Assembly: GCF_030848805.1 (NCBI RefSeq)
Contig: NC_092368.1
Span: forward strand, 3,258,441 to 3,322,440
Origin: Temnothorax longispinosus
Taxonomy: Eukaryota > Arthropoda > Insecta > Hymenoptera > Formicidae
Length of the DNA stretch: 64,000 bases
Direction: 5' to 3'
Under the pieces are notes generated by a model, which worked only from the letters and a program-made list of their open reading frames with translations, was not told the origin of the DNA and searched no databases. The translations under genes were made by a program, and so were the position numbers. Positions 60,216 to 64,000 of this stretch are shown here, in pieces; position 1 is the stretch's first letter, and every line of letters begins with the position of its first letter.

Positions 60216-60735
60216 ATGATAACTGGAGGATCTAAACGCGTTATTTTTCCTCTTTCATCGATTGAACGACTAACATATATGCGCGCGCGTTTGGGAGATC
60301 TGGAGATCCGGAAAAATCTATCTCTGGAAATTCCAGCGGGACCAGAAATCCGGCCAATACGTTCTTCTGCTATCAGACGCGCTTATCGCCAGAGACCACA
60401 CAGAGCGCGCGCGCAAGCTTTGCACCGGACGGAGAGAAGGACGAAAAACGAGAGGCTTATCGTGCTGAGAGAAACCGCAGATTCATTCAAAATTCCCCGA
60501 TGACCGTGTCGAGCGTTTTGCAAGGCCACATCCTGTGGTCACAAATGTACGGCCGTACGTATGGTCCAGATAAACTTTCGGTTTTAGCGGCTCACAAAGT
60601 CACTTCTAGAATACCCGAGCCGGAAATGAGTCGAAATCGCACATCTGAAGAAAGAGCTCCTTCCCTGGACCCCATCATGTCCATGAAAGGAAAGATCTAT
60701 TACTCTATGGCTAGATATATAAATCCTAAATAAAA
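60216..60735. other. Moderate-GC island with two overlapping short frames
   Basis: A GC-richer segment bounded by AT-rich DNA on both sides. A 95-codon frame (60216-60503) ends at a TGA that overlaps the ATG of a 77-codon frame (60500-60733) as ATGA. Neither protein resembles a known family; the second is moderately balanced in composition. Could be a decayed coding insert or chance. Confidence 0.3.
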
Positions 60736-61860
60736 TCCTGTAAATATATAAATCCTTACTGCATATTCATAAAATTCAAATGTTTCATAAATTTTTAAAA
60801 ATTATTTAGAAACATTTTATCTTAGGAAAATATGTTATTGCTGTTTCTTCCTCTCCTCTTCTGTATCGTGTTAGAAAGTCTAATGAAATTTTTGTAACAT
60901 TTAATCGCACGCATAATTTAAATCGAACTATCACGTCGGTCAATATAAATATTAAATATCACATTATAATTTATAATGCGGCAAATGTATAAATAATGAC
61001 ACATTAACATAGTATATGAATCTCAACATATTTAGATTTCAGCTCAGATTCCAGCGATTGATAAATACCTAAGTGTGCTATGTCGACGGCAGATTAGAAC
61101 ATGCGCTCGTTACAGCGTATGTAGTCGCTATCTAAGCCCTAACCGGCTTCGGTGGTTTTCTCCGCTAAAAAATGCGCCCGTTCCTGTATATATCTCTTAA
61201 CGCACCGATAACTTTGATTTCCTCGTTTTCTTTCGAGCGGGCCGCAGTGCGCGCCGGTTGCGTAAGTGCGCGCGAGTGCGAGCGTGAAGGAATCCGCGAG
61301 CTATTTCGAGCCGCGACTCTCGCGAGAACGCGCACGAGACTTTAACGAGCGGCCGGCGCTCGGCGCTGGGTCGTTAGTTAATTCGAAATACCGGCTAATC
61401 GCACGTTCCAGCGCGCCGCGCCGCGTCGCGGCGCGCACGGCTTTATCGCCGCTCTGTTTCACGAGAGTAGGAAATCCGCGCGCGCTCGCTCGCTTTACTG
61501 CCGAGAACGTACGCGGCGAGCCGGATTCCTCGCGTGCCTTTCAAGGTCTCTCCCGCGATCGGAGTCCTCGGAGCGAACGTCGCGCGCCGTGTCGCGCGTT
61601 ACATCGTCGAAGGATCCTCGTGATCGTGAGATCGCATATTGACTGTAGCACGACTATCGAAAATGTTCTCTCGTAACGCGTTAAATATCTAACGTATCCC
61701 GGTATTCCGAAAGGATTCATTCCCTTTCTGTGTTCTCCATTAGTATATGAAAATTTGAGATTCATGAACGGTATCTCGGCCGTTGATCTGTATTTTGTGC
61801 CGAGACGCGACTACACGCGACTACCAGATCGGTGCCCATTTTCCGGCGACACGACAAACT
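60736..61860. other. AT-rich then GC-rich non-coding stretch
   Basis: 60736-61100 is AT-rich. 61200-61680 is GC- and CpG-rich with a 136-codon Arg/Ala/Ser frame (61266-61676) that looks compositional. It contains the GC hairpin at 61411-61436. Confidence 0.55.
61411..61436. repeat. GC hairpin, 10-bp arms
   Basis: GCGCGCCGCG (61411-61420) pairs exactly with CGCGGCGCGC (61427-61436) over a 6-base loop, in CpG-rich sequence. Confidence 0.78.
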
Positions 61861-61869
61861 TTTAAACAG

Positions 61870-62063
61870 GATGAATGGATGCGCCATTGTGCTGCGCGCT
61901 CGATAGACAGGATATTATATCTCGCGTTCCTAATCTCGCCGCTTTGGACACGCTAATGCAGCATACGCAGAAATATTCCGTTATTAAACTCGTAAACAAA
62001 CGTTATATGAGGAACGCAGCTTTTAGCGTTATCTACGGGTCTTACTTAAGTAATCTGACGTAT
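61870..62063 (+). other. Candidate coding exon (unproven)
   Basis: An acceptor-like CTTTTAAACAG ends at 61869 and a consensus donor GTAAGT begins at 62064. Between them an ATG at 61875 opens a frame through the whole segment (63 codons, starting MDAPLCC). An in-frame TGA lies directly before the ATG, so this would have to be a first coding exon preceded by spliced 5' UTR. Composition is balanced and no opposite-strand frame is long here. I recognise no family. The frame would run on only 7 more codons past the donor. Confidence 0.2.
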
Positions 62064-62079
62064 GGTAAGTGCCCGTTCC

Positions 62080-62528
62080 TTACGTAACGGTGCGCCCGTG
62101 CCGACACACAAATGCCGAAGTGTTTAAAATATTAAATGATAAAGCTCGATAGTTATTTGCGTACGACGGAACCCGTAACGTACAAGCTGCGTGCGAGGAG
62201 CACCGAAATTTAGACTCACGAAGTGAGTCACAAACTGTAAACGCGTTTAGAGAAGCGATGGCGGAGAGAAAGCCGCCAGCTACTTCGTTTAACATGTATA
62301 GAATTAATTACGCAGAATATTTATGGAATACCTTTCCCTTCTTTTTTCTTTTTCAACGTATTAAGAATGCATTACGAATGAAACGTATGTGAGAAGGAAA
62401 TGTGTAAGAAAATGGTGCCGACGGTGATATTTTTATACGGTGTCCCATGTTAATTTGATGTTTCCGCTTTTACTTCAAATTCTCTTAATTTATTTTTCAT
62501 ATTTATAACTAGGATAACCGAAATCATT
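62080..62528. other. Non-coding stretch, nothing recognised
   Basis: Mixed then AT-rich sequence without a supported gene or repeat. Confidence 0.6.
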
Positions 62529-62835
62529 AATTAAGCTTTTAATTTAGTAGTTTAGTGGAACCAATTATACATTCTCCCCGGGGTTTGGCGAAAATTTCCG
62601 GCGCCGTCGGCGGAACGTAACACGCTTTATCCTGTGAATTAACATTTTATATCTACGCTTCTCAATTCAAAAATAATTCTATATGAACTAAAAGATGTAA
62701 GAACGCTAATTAAATCTTCAATTTAGTAATTCAGTCGAGCCATTTACATTTTTCAGAATTGAGTTAACGGAAATTTCCAGTCAGACGTTCCGCGTCGGCG
62801 AAATGTAATATTCCTTTTATATCTCGTGAATTAAC
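62529..62835 (+). repeat. Diverged tandem duplication, unit about 180-190 bp
   Basis: Two head-to-tail copies begin with AATTAAGCTTTTAATTTAGT (62529) and AATTAAATCTTCAATTTAGT (62708). They share, in order, a TAGTR-TTYAGT block, a GGAAATTTCC or GAAAATTTCC block, a GTCGGCG block with a following GTAAYA word, and GTGAATTAAC at the end (62633 and 62825). Spacing grows from 179 to 192 bp by small indels. No third copy is evident on either side. Could be an old satellite-like dimer or a duplicated regulatory segment. Confidence 0.7.
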
Positions 62836-64000
62836 GCGCGAATTATCAAGTGCGGACGACCAGAAGGTATGGCGAAATACTTATCGGTGAACGGATGCGA
62901 ACCGAACGCGAGCGATCAGGTCGCTTGATAAAACTCGTCGAAGGAGGAAAGAGAGAGAGAGAGGGACGCATGAGCGGAACGAAATTGAATTGTCCGAACG
63001 GCATCGAGTTTCTGCCAGGAATATTTATCGCGAACGCATTACGTGTCCGGTGACATTTTTACGAGACGCGCGCGCGGCGTCTTGTAATCGCGTCGCGCAT
63101 AATAGAGCCCGGAGGAAGATTTTTTCCAAGGCAGCGCCCGGGAGCGATGAAACGCGGCGCATCGAAATTAGGAGAGGAGCCGGCGAAGAATTCAACGAGA
63201 GCCGTTTTCCTTCGTGGGGATATCTTATCTAGGGAATATTTATTAGTTCCAAAAAGTACGAGCGCGCGCTCTCTCGCTTCGGATTCTCGGAAAGACTCGG
63301 CGCAGAGAGAGAAAAGAAGAAGAAGGAAGAAAGAGGAAGACGTGGGCTCTCTCACTCGTTTAAATCTCGACGACCAACGCTGTGCACGTAAACGCGCGTT
63401 TGTGCAAAAAAAAAGTGCGCGCGCGGATTTGCATGGAATAGATATCGGCGCGTCGCGGAACGGAAAGTACGCAACGAGTGGTAAATATTCCTATGCTTCC
63501 CGGAATTACGTTATCCGCGACGTTAACTAATATTGAAATTGCAGAGCGCGGTTCCCTCTGCACACGTCCGCGTTGGTTTCGTATTACGCAAAAAGCTTGA
63601 CCAAATCCTCAAATAGATGCGCCTCGGCGGTCGTCGTCGTGTTAGCGACGGGGAAAAAAAGGAGCAGCCATAAAAGGAGTATAGCCTTATTATCATGAAT
63701 TAACATACTACGCGAGGTATTCCTTTCCTTTGAGGATAAATGCCAAATTTATTCGCGTGCGCATGCTATACGCTGGTTAAACATCACGATCGATTGCCTA
63801 ATCTTCCCGTCTGGCATTCAAATCGTTTCTGAGCGTTAATCACGAGATCACGCAAGAACGAACGTGATGTGCCGACATTTCTTTAATTCTTTCCTCCTGC
63901 GCTTTCCTGTTTTACTGTACGATTTTCGCCGTGACAGCCAATATCTAGAAGTCGGGCGTTTAACGGCAATTAACGATGTCAGGTCAATTATACGAGACGA
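62836..64000. other. Non-coding stretch with GA-rich segments
   Basis: GC-rich with GA runs (62946-62965 and 63301-63340). Plus-strand frames at 62850-63530 are Arg/Lys/Glu-rich because of these runs. A CATAAAAGG near 63669 resembles a TATA box but has no supported transcript. No gene supported to the window end. Confidence 0.55.

Noticed and set aside
1..64000. tRNA genes
   Set aside because: I looked for GGTTCGANNCC-type B boxes; near matches (for example around 1661, 5367 and 38764) lack an A box and cloverleaf partners.
1..64000. Autonomous transposons or retroelements
   Set aside because: No frame shows reverse transcriptase, integrase or DDE transposase motifs; only short non-coding elements are visible.
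1..64000. CRISPR arrays or prokaryotic operons
   Set aside because: No regularly spaced conserved repeats with unique spacers, no tight gene packing, no Shine-Dalgarno pattern.

Overview
The window reads as nuclear DNA of an animal, most likely an insect and probably a hymenopteran such as an ant. By eye, CpG is abundant throughout, with no depletion even in GC-rich stretches. AT-rich stretches of 0.3-1.5 kb alternate with GC-rich ones, TC/GA dinucleotide microsatellites are common, and very short non-autonomous DNA transposons are present. There is no bacterial gene packing, no ribosome-binding-site logic, and no open frame beyond about 230 codons in 64 kb. The hymenopteran assignment is inference; the non-coding eukaryotic character is directly visible.

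I find no protein-coding gene, tRNA, rRNA, recognisable miRNA, CRISPR array or intact transposase that I would defend. Open frames in the GC-rich stretches mostly overlap on both strands and are rich in Arg/Ser/Ala, as expected by chance. The window is best described as intergenic sequence or the inside of very long introns. A few stretches combine an open frame with a good splice signal or TATA box; they are recorded as low-confidence candidates (16.0-16.3, 24.1-25.1 and 61.9-62.1 kb).

What can be supported is repeats and possible cis-regulatory structure. Mobile-element relics: a palindromic fold-back MITE (3976-4119), a MITE flanked by TA dinucleotides (31133-31397), a 140-bp piggyBac-like MITE in TTAA (58371-58510), and a motif present once in one orientation and twice in the other (42435-42874). 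Duplications: a diverged tandem duplication of about 180 bp (62529-62835), two related modules about 920 bp apart (38769 and 39700), and several short tandem repeats with units of 11-30 bp. Microsatellites: six long TC tracts, all pyrimidine on the + strand.

The most interesting signal is a dense group of TTRCGYAA sites, the binding consensus of C/EBP and PAR bZIP factors. Seven occur within 1.2 kb (29531-30735), two of them exactly 10 bp apart, against about fifteen in the rest of the window. This looks like an enhancer-type module. Other possible regulatory structures are an inverted pair of forkhead-like sites in a hairpin (32719-32749), a nuclear-receptor-like palindrome (21233-21246) and a TATA box followed by a G-quadruplex motif (16008-16038).

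Layout: AT-rich stretches lie near 3.5-4.5, 8.8-9.5, 10.4-10.7, 12.6-13.1, 14.1-14.6, 15.2-15.6, 20.7-21.0, 23.8-24.1, 25.4-25.9, 26.8-27.2, 30.9-31.3, 33.8-34.0, 35.2-35.4, 35.9-37.8, 38.2-38.6, 42.1-43.4, 45.3-47.0, 48.6-49.0, 50.3-52.8, 54.5-54.8, 55.7-56.6, 57.1-57.8, 59.0-60.2, 60.7-61.1 and 62.3-62.8 kb. The GC-richer stretches between them carry most of the CpG-rich hairpins, pentanucleotide runs and candidate promoters.
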